This document shows, in pieces, positions 42,596 to 52,385 of a stretch of 64,000 nucleotides of DNA. Position 1 is the first letter of the stretch, and each line of letters opens with the position of its first letter. Under the pieces are notes generated by a model. It was not told where the DNA came from. It saw only the letters and a program-made list of their open reading frames with translations, and did no database searches. The stretch spans positions 3,078,001 through 3,142,000 of the forward strand of contig NC_017249.1 of the NCBI RefSeq assembly GCF_000284375.1. Direction: 5' to 3'. The DNA comes from Bradyrhizobium japonicum USDA 6. Its GTDB lineage: Bacteria; Pseudomonadota; Alphaproteobacteria; Rhizobiales; Xanthobacteraceae. Position numbers and translations under genes: made by a program.

Positions 42596-43489
42596 GTGCG
42601 CGTGTTGAGAGTCCGATCTGCCATTCCTCTGTTCGACCGAGTGCGGCACCATTCCTCCGTCCCGACCAACAAACGCACAGCCGTCGCGCGCAGCGGCGGT
42701 CCAGGGCGGCCGGAAGGCCGGCGCGAAGCGACTTTACCCTGGACGGGCGCGCGCACGGCGGCATGCTTGTGCTTGTTCGAGAGAAGCCTGCGCGTTGTCG
42801 TGCCGCTGTTCCTCGTCCTGGCCGTCAATAACGCTACTGCTGTCGCCCGGATGCGACCTGCGGTGGCTACGGCGAGTTATCGAACTGGCGATCCATTTGC
42901 GGCTTTCGTCGAGGAGGCCTCGCGTCGCTTCGGCGTCCCGGTGCACTGGATACGCGCAGTCATAGACGTCGAAAGCGTTGGAGACGTGCGCGCCAAGTCA
43001 CCGAAAGGCGACATGGGGCTGATGCAGATCATGCCGGAGACTTGGGCAGATCTGCACCTGCGGTACCATCTCGGCAGCGATCCGTACGATCCCAGCGACA
43101 ATATTCTTGCGGGTACTGCGTATCTTCGCGAAATGCACGATCGGTATGGTTCACCGGGCTTCCTTGCAGCCTACAACGCCGGACCTGCTCGCTACGAGAC
43201 GCATCTGGCCGGCCGTCCATTGCCAGCTGAGACCCAGGCCAATTTGGACAAGCTTGGACCAGTGGTCGGCGACGACATCACAGGTTCGGAGGCAGTTGCG
43301 AACCTGCAGCGATCGGCAGCGGTGCTCTTCGTTGTGCGGTCTGGAAGCTCGAAGACCGATGCACGGCTGCAGCCTGGGCGCCCGCCGAACCGGGCTCCGA
43401 CGGCCGCTGCCGTTCACAACATCTCGGCCATCGTGCCACAGGCAACAGGGTTGTTCGTCGCGAGATCTGATGCAGGACGCCCGCGATGA
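42596..43489 (+). CDS. Conjugation-type lytic transglycosylase
   Basis: The 297-residue product starts at GTG 42596, with a basic N-terminus and a membrane segment around residues 66-80. The Slt domain follows: WIRAVIDVESVGDVRAKSPK with catalytic Glu126, MGLMQIMPETWADL, ILAGTAYLREMHDRYG and FLAAYNAGPARY. It opens gaps in peptidoglycan for the transfer apparatus. The pairing traF-transglycosylase is usual in rhizobial ICEs. The start could be later, at ATG 42851, but GGAGGACTGATC precedes the GTG. Confidence 0.88.
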   Translation: MRVLRVRSAIPLFDRVRHHSSVPTNKRTAVARSGGPGRPEGRREATLPWTGARTAACLCLFERSLRVVVPLFLVLAVNNATAVARMRPAVATASYRTGDPFAAFVEEASRRFGVPVHWIRAVIDVESVGDVRAKSPKGDMGLMQIMPETWADLHLRYHLGSDPYDPSDNILAGTAYLREMHDRYGSPGFLAAYNAGPARYETHLAGRPLPAETQANLDKLGPVVGDDITGSEAVANLQRSAAVLFVVRSGSSKTDARLQPGRPPNRAPTAAAVHNISAIVPQATGLFVARSDAGRPR

Positions 43490-43688
43490 CCGAATGCGCA
43501 ACCTCGCAAGCATTGGCGTGCGCTGGAGAAGAATGTGCGGAAAGGCGATGGAGGTGGGGACGCACGACAGCAGGACAGCTCTTCAAATCGGGCTTCGAGA
43601 TACCGATGTACGGGGATAAGACGGTCGTGGCCGAATCTGGAGCCTGGTGCAACGACTTGCAAGGTCGTTGCCACAAGGGAGAGCTCCG

Positions 43689-44752
43689 ATGAAACTGTAC
43701 GTTGGACTGGACGTCGGCCTTGAAGAAACCAGCGTTTGCATCGTTGATGGCGAGGGTCTCACGGTTCGCGAAGTCAAGGTCAGCACGGAGCCAGAGGCGA
43801 TCCGCTCCGCTGTAGAGGGCTGTGCGGATCGCCTCGATAGAGTGGGGGTCGAGGCGTCATCGCTAGGCTTCTGGCTGTATCGCGAATTGCAACCAGCTGG
43901 ACTTCCGATGATTGTCGTAGAAGCGCGCCATATGCGCGTTTCGCTTTCGACAATGCGCAATAAGACCGACCGCAACGATGCGCGCGGCATCGCGCAGATG
44001 ATGCGGCTGGGCTGGTATCGCGCCGTCCATGTCAAGAACATCGAGATGCAGAAAATGCGCTCGCTGCTGGCGAACAGGAAGCTGCTCAAGCGCAAGCTGA
44101 TCGACCTCGAGAACCACATTCGTGGCACGCTGAGGGCTTACGGTCTGATGGTTGGAGCGGTCGGCCGCGGAGGATACGAAGCGCAGGTCCGCGAGCTCAT
44201 CGAGCACAGCGATCCGGTATTCTCCGTGATGATCGAGGCCATGTTGGACGTACGGCGAGCGATCTTCGAGGGTTACGAACGATTGCATAAGGTACTCCTG
44301 CAGGTGGTCCAACATGATACGATTTGTCGTCGGCTGATGACCGTACCCGGCGTCGGTCCCGTTGCGGCTCTTTCGTTCAAGGTTGGTGTCGATGACCCTC
44401 TCCGGTTTGCGCGATCTCGGACAGTCGGCGCGCATTTTGGTCTGACGCCAAGGCGACACCAGTCTGGAACGTCCATCGACTTCGAAGGCCGAATTACCAA
44501 ACAGGGCGACGTCGCAGTTCGCTAAGCGCTCTGCGAGGCGGCCGCTAGCTTGTTGCTGCGGGTCAGGAAATGGTCGGCGTTGCGGGCTTGGGGCCTGCGG
44601 ATCGCCAAGCGGTCGAGCATGTTGTGCGCGGCGTCGCGGCTGCACGCAAGCTTGCGAGCATTCTGCACAGGATGTGGGTCAATGAGACCGACTTCCACGT
44701 CGGCTTCGGTGCCAAGGTCACGCAACGATTGCGCTTAAAGCCTGCGCAGTAA
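43689..44752 (+). pseudogene. IS110-family transposase, broken by nonsense and frameshift
   Basis: The first 278 codons give the DEDD domain (MKLYVGLDVGLEETSVCIVDGE, NKTDRNDARGIAQMMRLGW) and most of the Tnp-20 domain (MTVPGVGPVAALSFKVG, FARSRTVGAHFGLTPRRHQSG). At 44523-44525 a TAA stands where the family has a Glu codon. The frame then reads on (ALCEAAASLLLRVRKWSALR) and shifts near 44640 to end in ASILHRMWVNETDFHVGF. The element is therefore dead in cis. Its ends were not identified; IS110 elements lack clear inverted repeats. Confidence 0.88.
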
Positions 44753-45299
44753 CTTCTGTTGGATCACGGAGGATGAGCGCTGGTGCTGCAGCCGGCATGC
44801 TGAGAAGGAGCAACAATTAGAGATCCGCGCGCGCGGTGAGCGTCCCCTGGCGGGCCGCGAAACGGGGAATGTCCCCTATTTCTTGCCTGCTTCCGTCCTA
44901 CGTGATGAGAGCGCCAGACTGCTTGGACAGCCCTGTTTACGAACCTGATGAAGAGCATGCGACGGCCATAGTGCTGAACGCGAAGGAACGCATGGACCCC
45001 GCCTGGAGAATGCAAACCGCGGTCGCGGCTTTGGTGAGGTGTGTGCGTTGTTGTTGCAAGGAGTGCGTGATGTTTGAAGTGCAGAAAGTCGCAGAAAAGC
45101 GTAGACGTGGATTGACTTTGCATGCCCGATTAGGAAGGCGAGATAAAAGGGGCTCGCCGGTCGAACCGCAAGCCATTGGCATGGCTTGGGTTCTGGCGTG
45201 CCGGTCAGTCGGGGCGCGTGCCGCGCTTTGCATTTTGACCAATGGAATCAAAGGCGTCTTCGGCACCATGTGCGATTTTGATCGTTGGCAGGCCTTGCC
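44753..45299. other. No gene recognised between IS110 and the relaxase remnant
   Basis: One reading frame crosses this region on the plus strand, with no family resemblance and low-quality codon use. I treat it as non-coding debris. No oriT-like inverted repeat stood out, though it would be expected close to the relaxase gene. Confidence 0.4.
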
Positions 45300-47050
45300 G
45301 TGAGCGTGGGCGACAGCGATCTGCGTATTCGGCCTGGACGCATCCGCAGTACCCGCGCGCCGAAGCCGAAGAGCTTCATCAACCAGGTGCTGCGGGCCGC
45401 GAAGAAAGCAGGACACACCTCGGGGCAGGCCGCAGCTGGCAGGCGTGCTGCAGCCTATGGGCGCTCGACGTTTGGCCGCGGCAGGCTGTCCTTTAGCCGC
45501 GCCAGATTGTTCAGCCCGACACGCCGCGTTGTGGTGAAGGCACGCGTGGTTCGTCACACAGGGCGAGCCTTTCGCTCAGCGCCGCTGACGACCCACATTT
45601 TATATCTGAAGCGTGACGGCGTGACCCGGAGCGGCGAGCGGAGAGATGTTCGATGCCGCCGGTGGCCGCACCGATAGCGCAGCTTTCGCAGAACGCTGCA
45701 AGGACGACCGGCATCATTCAGGTTCATCGTCTCACCCGAGGACGCCGGCGACATGACCGACCTGAAGGCCTTTACCCGCGATCTCGCCAGACAGATGGAA
45801 ATCGACCTTGGTACGCGCCTCGATTGGGTGGCTGTCGATCATTGGAACACCGACAACCCTCACGTTCGTCTTCTCGTTCGGGAAGTAGATGAGGAAGGAG
45901 CGGATCTCGTGATCTCCCGCGACTACATCAGCCAAGGCCTGCGCTGACGCGCCGAGGAACTGGTCGCCATCGAACTCGGTCCAAAGCCGGAGCACGAGAT
46001 CCGCAATTCGCTCGAGAGGGAAGTCACGGCGGAACGATGGACGCGGCTCGACCGAGAGATCCGGCTGATGGCCGATGAGACAGGCTCGATCGATCTTCGC
46101 CCGGAGAATCCCGGTAAGTCCGATCCCGAGATCCGGCGCCTGATGGTCGGTCGTCTTCAACACCTGGAGAAGATGGGCCTCGCCGCACCCGCCGCGCCAG
46201 AGGAATGGATGGTCGGACTCGAGGCCGAGCGCAGCTTGCGCGACCTCGGTATGCGCGGCGACATCATCGAGACAGTGCACCGCGCCTTTGCCGAGCGCGG
46301 AGAAGCTCGCGGCGTTGCCGACTTCATTATCGAGGGCGGCCAGCCGACATTCCAGATTGTCGGACGACTTGTCGACCGTGGACTGCATGACGAACTGACC
46401 GGCGAGGCCTATGCTCTGATCGACGGAACAGACGGACGGGCGCACCATGTGTGCTTTTGAGGGCTCGAGGCTTTCGAACATGCACCGCCGGTCGGCGGTA
46501 TCGTCGAGGTCCGACGCTTGGGTCAAGCCGGCGATCCGCGACCGACCGTGGTGCTAGCGACCCGTTCCGACCTCGATCTCGGTGGGCAGGTGACGGCTAA
46601 AGGAGCAACCTGGCTCGACTACAGGCTCGTCGAACGCGACCCGATACCGCTCGCCATGGGTGGATTTGGCCGCGAGACCCGCGACGCCATGGAGGCCCGT
46701 ACCGAGCATCTGATCCAGCAGGGCCTGGCCCGGCGGCAGGGCCAACGCATCATCCTGCAGCACGATCTCCTGGACACGTTGCGTCGACGCGAACTGGACG
46801 AGGTGGCAGCAAAGGTCTCGGTCGGCACCGGCCTGCCTCGCGTGAATGCCGCCTCCGGGGAGCATGTGGCGGGAACGTATCGCCAGCGGCTGACGCTCAT
46901 CGGGACGCTTCGCCATATCGATAATGGGCTCGGTTTCCAGCTCGTGCCTTGGTCCCGCGAACTCGAAAAGAGGCTCGGCCAACACGTCACCGGTGTCGTG
47001 AAGGACGGCGGTGGAATCGAATGTGGCTTTAGTCGCAAGCGCGACCTCGC
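45300..47050 (+). pseudogene. DUF3363-type VirD2-like relaxase, multiply inactivated
   Basis: The pieces join into one relaxase: DLRIRPGRIRSTRAPKPKSF, AARRVVVKARVVRH-type start, a short piece FDAAGGRTDSAAFAERCKDD in a second frame, then FTRDLARQMEIDLGTRLDW through GLGFQLVPWSRELEKRLGQH in a third. The third frame carries two nonsense codons (TGA at 45945 and at 46458). The HxH-type motif reads DHWNTDNPHVRLLVRE, so the second histidine of the usual HVHLLVRG block is arginine. With two frameshifts, two stops and a lost metal ligand, mobilisation by this gene is impossible. Confidence 0.85.
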
Positions 47051-47059
47051 TGCCCATCG

Positions 47060-47225
47060 TCCCAGCTTTGGCCGCGGCTGCACCTGCCGCTCGTACTCGA
47101 AGGAGGTCTCTCCCGACCTCAGCACCTTCCGAACCGTGTTCCGCGACACCTTCAGGTCACGGGCGTCTCGCCCTTCCCCTGAGAACTCGGCGCAGTCCGA
47201 TCCGTCGCGGGTGCCGTAGCGCACG
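47060..47225 (-). pseudogene. IstA (IS21-family transposase) fragment
   Basis: On the minus strand GRDARDLKVSRNTVRKVLRS followed by FEYERQVQPRPKLGRW is the N-terminal helix-turn-helix region of an IS21-family IstA. It is cut off at both ends: upstream it is joined to unrelated sequence and downstream it runs into the relaxase tail. No IstB remains. Confidence 0.75.
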
Positions 47226-47367
47226 TCCAGGAGGCCCCTGAGAGCCTTGGCGGGGGCCCATAGTTCGGCTTGCCGGGAAACTTAATTCCCGGTCAAGGCT
47301 GCTTACCGACCGTGGCCCATCCCAGCTAGTTGTTGCAACTTGCAGCACGTCGTCGGATTACCCATCG

Positions 47368-47593
47368 ATGGCAGAGTCGTTCGGCAATTCGTTCACGATT
47401 GTGGAGGTGGCCTCAGACGATGCGCCGCCAGCGAAGCGGCAAGCCAAGTCAGGCGTTGACACTCGTCCTCGCGGCTGTCCCCGAAGGCTGGACGGCGGAA
47501 ATTGTACCAGCGCTTGTTACGGAAAAGCAGCAAGGGCTGTTTCAGGAACTCAACCTACAACCCGGTGACGTTTACAAGCTCACTCCCGAGCGA
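47368..47593 (+). pseudogene. Decayed copy of the small 'PEGWTA' protein gene
   Basis: MAESFGNSFTIVEVASDDAP in one frame continues after a frameshift near 47440 as QALTLVLAAVPEGWTAEIV and LNLQPGDVYKLT. This matches the intact protein encoded at 53874-54110 (AVQLVLDAIPEGWTAKLI, LGLTVGLAPGEAREV) position by position. The copy is out of frame and lacks the normal stop. Confidence 0.65.
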
Positions 47594-47693
47594 GACAGCT
47601 TCATTTGGCGTCCTTTTATGCTAGACAATTTTCTTGCCGGGATGACATCGGGCCTGCGTTTGGGAACTGTCCAACTCTGTTCTAGGTTGCCTC

Positions 47694-47909
47694 GTGGACC
47701 GCGCAATGCAGCTTCGCCATTTGGAACAGGCCGAACGGCACGTCGCGCAAGGCGAGCGGAATATTGCCAAGCAAGAGGAGCGTATTGCGGACTTGGCTCG
47801 CCGAGGAGCGAACACAACCGAGGCTCAGAAGCTTCTAAACACCTTCTTCGCCATTCAGATGCAGCATATCCAGCACCGCAACCGCATCCTCACGGAGCTG
47901 GAAGAATAG
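47694..47909 (+). CDS. Small coiled-coil protein, conserved hypothetical
   Basis: The 71-residue product (AMQLRHLEQAERHVAQGERN, TEAQKLLNTFFAIQMQHIQH) is predicted to be almost fully helical with heptad-like spacing. Similar short proteins are frequent in Bradyrhizobium. The start is GTG 47694, or ATG 47706 without the first four residues. It sits between two decayed copies of other small genes and seems intact. Function unknown. Confidence 0.62.
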   Translation: MDRAMQLRHLEQAERHVAQGERNIAKQEERIADLARRGANTTEAQKLLNTFFAIQMQHIQHRNRILTELEE

Positions 47910-48410
47910 GAGTTTGTATAGCGGCAACGCTTGCCTGAGATGGTTCGGTATTTGAACGACCCTTGCCGACCGACCGATGACAGACTCCTGCAAAGCAGCC
48001 CTCCCGAGCCGCAGGATCCCGGCCCCATCCGTGAGCCTTGTTCCCTTCGTTTTCGGCATTCGACGCGGGCAAGAAAAAGCTGTTGGGTCTTTTGAATGTC
48101 GGAGATGCCAACAGCCGTGTTTGGGATGACGAAATAGCGTGACCGAAAAGCAGCCCGTCCAAAGCCTTCGCCGGGGGGCGGCATGGAGGAAGCTCGACAG
48201 GCCGCGCAAGAGTGTGCCGACGATCCCGGGCTACATGACGAGCTTCGGCGAAGATGAACTAAAAGCCGATCCAGTTGGCGGCTCTATTTGCTAGCCCGAT
48301 GTTGTCCCAGCTCGGACCTGGCGAGAGCGGCTAGTGCTAGTGCGCCACTATCAGGATCATAGCGGACCTCATACAAGGGAGTTATTAGTACGCGCCCTAG
48401 CTTGGGGCGA
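47910..48410. other. No gene recognised
   Basis: About 500 bases without a frame that has family features. Short frames on both strands have no ribosome-binding site. Confidence 0.4.
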
Positions 48411-48650
48411 TTAGGAGGAAATATTCAGACCGGCGAGAACTATATCGCAGTCCAAATGGCGACGCTTGGTTCATCGGGGCGCGAGCCGACTAGCGGTCAT
48501 GCTTTTATTATTCATCAGCCCAATGCCCCTTCTGGTGGCCGCCTTTCTCACATTGAATTGGGCGAGCTCTTGCGTGACGGAAATGGAGTCGAACAGCAAG
48601 CGTTGCCGCGACTGATCGGAACACTGGTCGAGGTACCGCTGTTTGCCCAG
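48411..48650 (+). pseudogene. Decayed copy of the small 'HAFIIHQPNAP' protein gene
   Basis: RRELYRSPNGDAWFIG in one frame is followed, after a one-base insertion near 48480, by REPTSGHAFIIHQPNAPSGG, RLSHIELGELLRD and QALPRLIGTLVEVPLFAQ. The intact relative is at 53556-53786. An AGGAGGAA ribosome-binding site survives at 48413 but no start codon is recognisable behind it. Confidence 0.72.
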
Positions 48651-48739
48651 GTCCGGAAGTGCTCCCCAAGGCTAGCAACAGACCCGCCGTTACTCAGTTC
48701 GCTAAGCTTGAACGCAGCTAGTCCCGGGACTCGGCGTTC

Positions 48740-48872
48740 TGAATAATCTCACCATTCAGCCATTCTTGCTCATCGGCCAAAGTCCTTCATGCGGTTTCTA
48801 TGCGCTTGTACCGGTGGAAAGTTGGATCTCGGCAGCGCGCTCGGCAGTTCTCTGCATTTTGGAATGCTGCGA
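48740..48872 (-). pseudogene. Decayed copy of the small 'AENC' protein gene
   Basis: Reading NAENCRARCRDPTFHRYKRI-ETA-stop-RTLADEQEWLNGEI on the minus strand. It matches the intact protein at 49608-49808 (CAENCAHLAEQ, RYQRMEAAWRALAEEQQWLDGEI). The conserved tryptophan codon TGG has become TGA. Confidence 0.65.
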
Positions 48873-48996
48873 TTGCTTCAAGCTGTCCTCCGTTAGGATG
48901 GACATGGGATTGGCCCGGCTCGCGATCAATGCAGTCCGGTCTGACAATTCTCCACCTAACGGGCTGTAAATCGGCCTAGCTAAAAGCAACGCGACG

Positions 48997-49148
48997 CTAG
49001 GTACGGAAGAAAACGAACCAGACAACGGCCATAGCGAGCACAGCGACACTTACGCTGATGAGAAGCAGCAAGAGGATCGAGGGCCCGGGTTCGGCTTGAC
49101 GCGCTTCCAGGGTGTTTCGATAATGATGCCGTGCTTTTTCTTCACCAT
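48997..49148 (-). pseudogene. Small single-pass membrane protein, frameshifted
   Basis: The start MVKKKHGIII is out of frame with the continuation NTLEARQAEPGPS and the transmembrane helix ILLLLLISVSVAVLAMAVVWF, followed by VFFRT and the stop. A single base change near an A-run at 49130-49138 explains it. No family known. Confidence 0.5.
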
Positions 49149-49156
49149 GGTTGCAC

Positions 49157-49375
49157 CTAAATTTTGGGTGCTAAGTCGGCGCGGTCAAATACCGGGACAA
49201 TCTCTACATCCTCGGTCAAGGCACCCGATGGCGTGTCTTCCGCAGCATGGCGCAACGCTTCGGTGCTTGCATCCAATCCATCGGTAGTTTCGTTCGCGCC
49301 GCTACCAGCGTCGTGACGACGTGACGGGACTTGATGGCCCGCATCGGCTTCTGTGTTGGGTATCTTTGTGGACAT
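49157..49375 (-). CDS. Small acidic hypothetical protein
   Basis: A 72-residue protein from ATG 49375 (RBS AAAGGATATCTT): MSTKIPNTEADAGHQVPS, an Asn/Asp/Glu-rich middle, and a C-terminal LTEDVEIVPVFDRADLAPKI. No hydrophobic segment. It is likely disordered. Codon use and ribosome-binding site favour a real gene. Function unknown. Confidence 0.5.
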   Translation of the reverse strand: MSTKIPNTEADAGHQVPSRRHDAGSGANETTDGLDASTEALRHAAEDTPSGALTEDVEIVPVFDRADLAPKI

Positions 49376-49607
49376 AAGATATCCTTTCGTTCTGGATACC
49401 AAGCTGTCCCAACGACTATGGTTACTACCCTGGCTGAGCGCCGAGCAAGCGCAGGCGTCTTTGTGCACACGGGAGGTTACGCACAAAGTTGGGTTCAATT
49501 ATGTCTCATGTCACTGTGTTGTGCGCTGCCAGCGCACGATGAAAGTCAGGTTGGGCTACCGCCGACGGAAGCAATTCCTTATTGGCAGCAAGCGCGGATT
49601 GTGCGCG

Positions 49608-49808
49608 TCATGAGTGCGAGTGTAGCGCGGATGAATTTGGTCTGCCTACCGGCGGAATCTCCCCGTCCAGCCACTGCTGCTCCTCGGCGAGCGCGCGCCA
49701 AGCCGCCTCCATGCGTTGATAGCGGCGCGCGGCGGGGGCCGTCCGAGCCTGCTCCGCGAGGTGCGCGCAGTTCTCGGCGCACTCAAGATATTCGCGGGTA
49801 CGATACAT
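49608..49808 (-). CDS. Small 'AENC' protein, intact member
   Basis: The 66-residue product starts MYRTREYLECAENCAHLAEQ and continues RYQRMEAAWRALAEEQQWLD, a helical family seen widely in Bradyrhizobium, often in several copies. A decayed copy lies 0.8 kb upstream in this window. The C-terminal SSALHSHS is specific to this copy. Function unknown; the conserved ECAENC cysteines could bind metal. Confidence 0.7.
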   Translation of the reverse strand: MYRTREYLECAENCAHLAEQARTAPAARRYQRMEAAWRALAEEQQWLDGEIPPVGRPNSSALHSHS

Positions 49809-49815
49809 GATACTG

Positions 49816-50034
49816 CTACTCTCGACTGATGGGTGTTGCTCTCCTGCCATTCTCCAGATCGATGTCCGGCCGGTCAGGAGGGAGTTGATCCTTCTCAGGA
49901 TTGCCCTTCCACGGTTCATTTGTCTGCTTGTGATGGGGGGCGTCAGTCTGCTGCCGCGGATCATCCAGCGGCGTCTCGCGCGGGTCTTCGTCTTGTGGGC
50001 GTATATTTTCGTCTTGTGGGCGTATATTTTCCAT
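49816..50034 (-). CDS. Small hydrophilic protein with an internal 7-residue duplication
   Basis: A 72-residue protein beginning MENIRPQDENIRPQDEDPRE, in which ENIRPQD is doubled by an exact 21-bp tandem duplication. It is rich in Pro, Asp, Gln and Arg and likely disordered. The ATG at 50034 lies 7 bases after a possible EcfG -10 box, so the mRNA might be leaderless. Function unknown. Confidence 0.5.
   Translation of the reverse strand: MENIRPQDENIRPQDEDPRETPLDDPRQQTDAPHHKQTNEPWKGNPEKDQLPPDRPDIDLENGRRATPISRE
49989..50030. repeat. Two perfect tandem copies of a 21-bp unit
   Basis: Positions 49989-50009 and 50010-50030 are identical. The unit is a multiple of three and lies at the start of the small gene read on the minus strand, so it duplicates seven residues without shifting the frame. 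Confidence 0.9.
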
Positions 50035-50041
50035 GATGGGT

Positions 50042-50067
50042 AACGGAAGCGGCTGGCGATCCGTTCC
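50042..50067 (-). promoter_or_regulatory. Candidate EcfG-type promoter of the 50034 gene
   Basis: On the minus strand GGAAC (50067-50063) and CGTT (50045-50042) are 17 bases apart. The start codon is only 7 bases further, so the transcript would have almost no leader. This close spacing makes the call tentative. Confidence 0.4.
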
Positions 50068-50317
50068 TACGGTGCATAGCAACAAAAAGCTCCCAAAATG
50101 CGTTTAGGGGGCATGCAGCGCATAGCCCTATCGCCTTCATTCTTGCCAGCGTGGTTCTCGCCCTCCCCTTGTCGGGAAGGGTGGCGCGAATGCGAAGCAC
50201 CATAGCGCCGAGCAGTCCACCACAGTGGGAGGGCGAAGTAGTCCGCCATCCACACTTAGCCCGGCACTTCATCGGTGCTACGTTTAATGAGTATGTGTTC
50301 AATCTGGGCACAGATCC

Positions 50318-50491
50318 ATGTCGGTGCGTGGGCTGGTCACCGAAGAGCCAATCTGCACTCAGGCATCGAAAGCTGCGGCGGAGCTATGCCAGACCATCTG
50401 GCGCGCCGTTAAGCGGCGGGTTCTCAATGGCATCGATCCGGAGCATCCCCAGAACCGTGAACCTAATGGTGTTATCGAGTTAGCCTGTTGA
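50318..50491 (+). CDS. 57-residue hypothetical protein
   Basis: A short frame from ATG 50318 (SVRGLVTEEPICTQASKAAA then ELCQTIWRAVKRRVLNGIDP and EHPQNREPNGVIELAC). The composition is protein-like and uniform, without a recognisable domain. No strong ribosome-binding site. It lies between a repeat-rich gap and the frameshifted gene at 50555. Confidence 0.42.
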   Translation: MSVRGLVTEEPICTQASKAAAELCQTIWRAVKRRVLNGIDPEHPQNREPNGVIELAC

Positions 50492-50554
50492 GAGTTGCCT
50501 GAGCCGCACCGCGTAACTTGCCTTGCTGTTGCATTAAAATGACGAGAGCTCCGC

Positions 50555-51290
50555 ATGAACGCTGATCGTCACTACGCCGTCGCCTCTATCTTGTTTGATT
50601 ACGTAAAAAGCCCATCCTTGAAGCACCTGCGTGAGCCGCATAGCGTTCACAAGGTATCGCGCGAGATTATGAAAGCGCTGGGTGGAGCAAGCTCCGTGTG
50701 GAAGAAGTGGGGAGAGTCGGCGAGAAGAGGCCGCACAGGCAGCGGCTCCATCTGGATACCCGTCGAGGACCTCCAGGCGTTTCTGAATACGTTACCCGGC
50801 CTGCCGTTGACGAAAACGGATGTGGAGCAGAGTCTGCGCGCTATTTGGGAAGAACCACATACAAGTTATCCCAAGGACGAACTCAGAAATGGCTGTGTCG
50901 CATTGTGTCAGTCAGACAAGGGAAACGGCACCGAGATGCGCGCGATCATTGGAGCGTTGCAGGAGCGCATCGAGCGCGAGGAAGACAGGCTTAGAAACGG
51001 AGCAGGAGCAAAGCTATCGGCGCTGGAGAGAGGAAGAGCGAATAAGGCTGGAACAGCGGTTTCTGTTGGGCGCGGATTGTGCGTGGACCAGAATCGAGAG
51101 ATCCGAAGCATTCTATTGTCGCCGCAACGGTCGTGCGTTCCGCATCGCGCAGGGCAAAGACAAGCGCTGGACCCTGTGCCGGGTTGAAGAAATTGACGAC
51201 GAGGGCGAGTTGCTCGGCACTTATCAAGGTCGCGGTGATGCGAACAAGGCACTGAAGAAGATTGCTTACGCTCCCCAGCCGCAAAGGTAA
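50555..51290 (+). pseudogene. Frameshifted hypothetical gene with RIAQG C-terminal domain
   Basis: The first frame from ATG 50555 reads HYAVASILFDYVKSPSLKHL and LGGASSVWKKWGESARRGRT up to ERIEREEDRL (about 50995). The natural continuation is in another frame: ETEQEQSYRRWREEERIRLE, RFLLGADCAWTRIERSEAFY, CRRNGRAFRIAQGKDKRWTL and GTYQGRGDANKALKKIAY, ending at TAA 51290. A one-base shift near 50990 splits the gene. The C-terminal part resembles a recurring Bradyrhizobium hypothetical domain with a helical preceding region. No function known. Confidence 0.65.
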
Positions 51291-51785
51291 GCCCCCCTGA
51301 AGAGAGTTCACCAAAGCGGAGTCGGTCGAGATTTGCTAAAGAAAGTATGAAAAGCTTATCGTTTTCTGCCGACGTTGATCGAGGGCGCGTTCTGCAGTCG
51401 GATGAACTGGACGAACTCGAACCGCAACAGGAGATTGACGGCATGGCGAAGGGATAGCAACGCGGCAATCGCGAAGCCAAGAAGCCGAAGAAAGAAAGAC
51501 TAAGGTGGTAGAAGACTAAGCGCATGAGAACGGACCTGCATCAGCGGCCCGATTTCATTTCGGGCTCGATTTCCAAAGCGCATGAGAGCGGCGCAGCGCG
51601 TCCCGGGTGATGTCCCGCCAGGGACGTCGCATCGGCACATAGATGGAAGTAACAGATCGTCGTCGCACATGGCTACCGACCGTAGGCTGGGACCCGTCTG
51701 TCAACCACCGGCGCCTATGACTGGGCCTTGGCCGGTGGTGGGGCAACCGCAGGAGATGAGGTCGTTTGGCCCCTGAGAACAAAAA
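51291..51785. other. Mostly non-coding stretch with a possible 36-codon frame
   Basis: ATG 51347 opens a short frame ending at 51457 (FSADVDRGRVLQSDELDELE), acidic and helical in character, which may be a fragment. Otherwise no gene is seen up to the terminator at 51786. Confidence 0.35.
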
Positions 51786-51818
51786 CGCCGCCCGCTTAAA
51801 TAAAGCGCAGGCGGCGGC
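51786..51818 (-). terminator. Rho-independent terminator (minus strand)
   Basis: CGCCGCCCGCTT and AAGCGCAGGCGGCGG form a long stem with a 5-base loop. On the minus strand it is followed by TTTTT (51785-51781). It would end the transcript of the 51850-52095 locus. Confidence 0.8.
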
Positions 51819-51849
51819 TTACCAGCCCGGGAGGGAGACTGTAAAATCC

Positions 51850-52095
51850 CGGTATAGGTTGGTCTCTTCGTGGAGTGCAGAAGTTCATCACGCGAACGAG
51901 AGCCAAGCTTAAGGTGGCGCCTGTAGTCCGGCGAGGTCAACCACCTGTTGATCTCTCCTGCGACATCGATGTGCCTGGCCTTTCGCAAGAGCTCTGCGCG
52001 GCGAACGCCAACGGGCAACTCCTTGACCTGTAGACTAGGCGGAGATTGATCGCCTCCTGTGCGAGGCGATATTCGAGTGTCGATGATTAGTGTGA
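51850..52095 (-). pseudogene. Decayed copy of the small 'RRxELLRxA...WLxSPG' protein gene
   Basis: LEYRLAQEAINLR in one frame is followed after a one-base shift near 52020 by KELPVGVRRAELLRKARHID and AGEINRWLTSPDYRR, then a readthrough tail. Intact relatives are at 52386-52571 and 63705-63902. Its upstream block at 52137-52168 is shared with theirs. Confidence 0.68.
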
Positions 52096-52136
52096 GGGCC
52101 GTCGAGCCGCCATGTTTGATGCTCCGCTGCGGGTCA

Positions 52137-52168
52137 AGCGGGAGCGGAACTTGCGTTCACATCACCGT
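52137..52168 (-). promoter_or_regulatory. Shared upstream block, copy C
   Basis: On the minus strand ACGGTGATGTGAACGC followed after a few bases by CGCTCCCGC. Copies with the same order stand before the related genes at 52591, 59096 and 63651. It lies about 40 bases before the decayed small gene. Confidence 0.55.
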
Positions 52169-52349
52169 AATTGCTAAGGGCCGCGCGATGGCGGACAGTG
52201 CGCCTTTCGGTGCTGGATAGCGAGCACTTGTTTCGGCTCCCGCTAGTGAACTATTCGAGTTTCTGCCGCAGGCCGACTGCCGTCATGCGGTAATCGCTTC
52301 CGCGCGCGGGCTGGTGTTCGCCACCTATGTCAGGCTCGTAAGGCCAAAC

Positions 52350-52367
52350 GCCGCCAACTGAGGCGGC
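52350..52367 (-). terminator. Hairpin terminator of the 52386 gene
   Basis: GCCGCC (52350-52355) and GGCGGC (52362-52367) pair across a 6-base loop, then GTTTGG follows on the minus strand, 19 bases after the stop. Confidence 0.6.
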
Positions 52368-52385
52368 CTCTCTGCGCTGGTAGGT

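Noticed and set aside
47060..47225. Intact IS21 element
   Set aside because: Only the N-terminal IstA part is present; no IstB and no ends.
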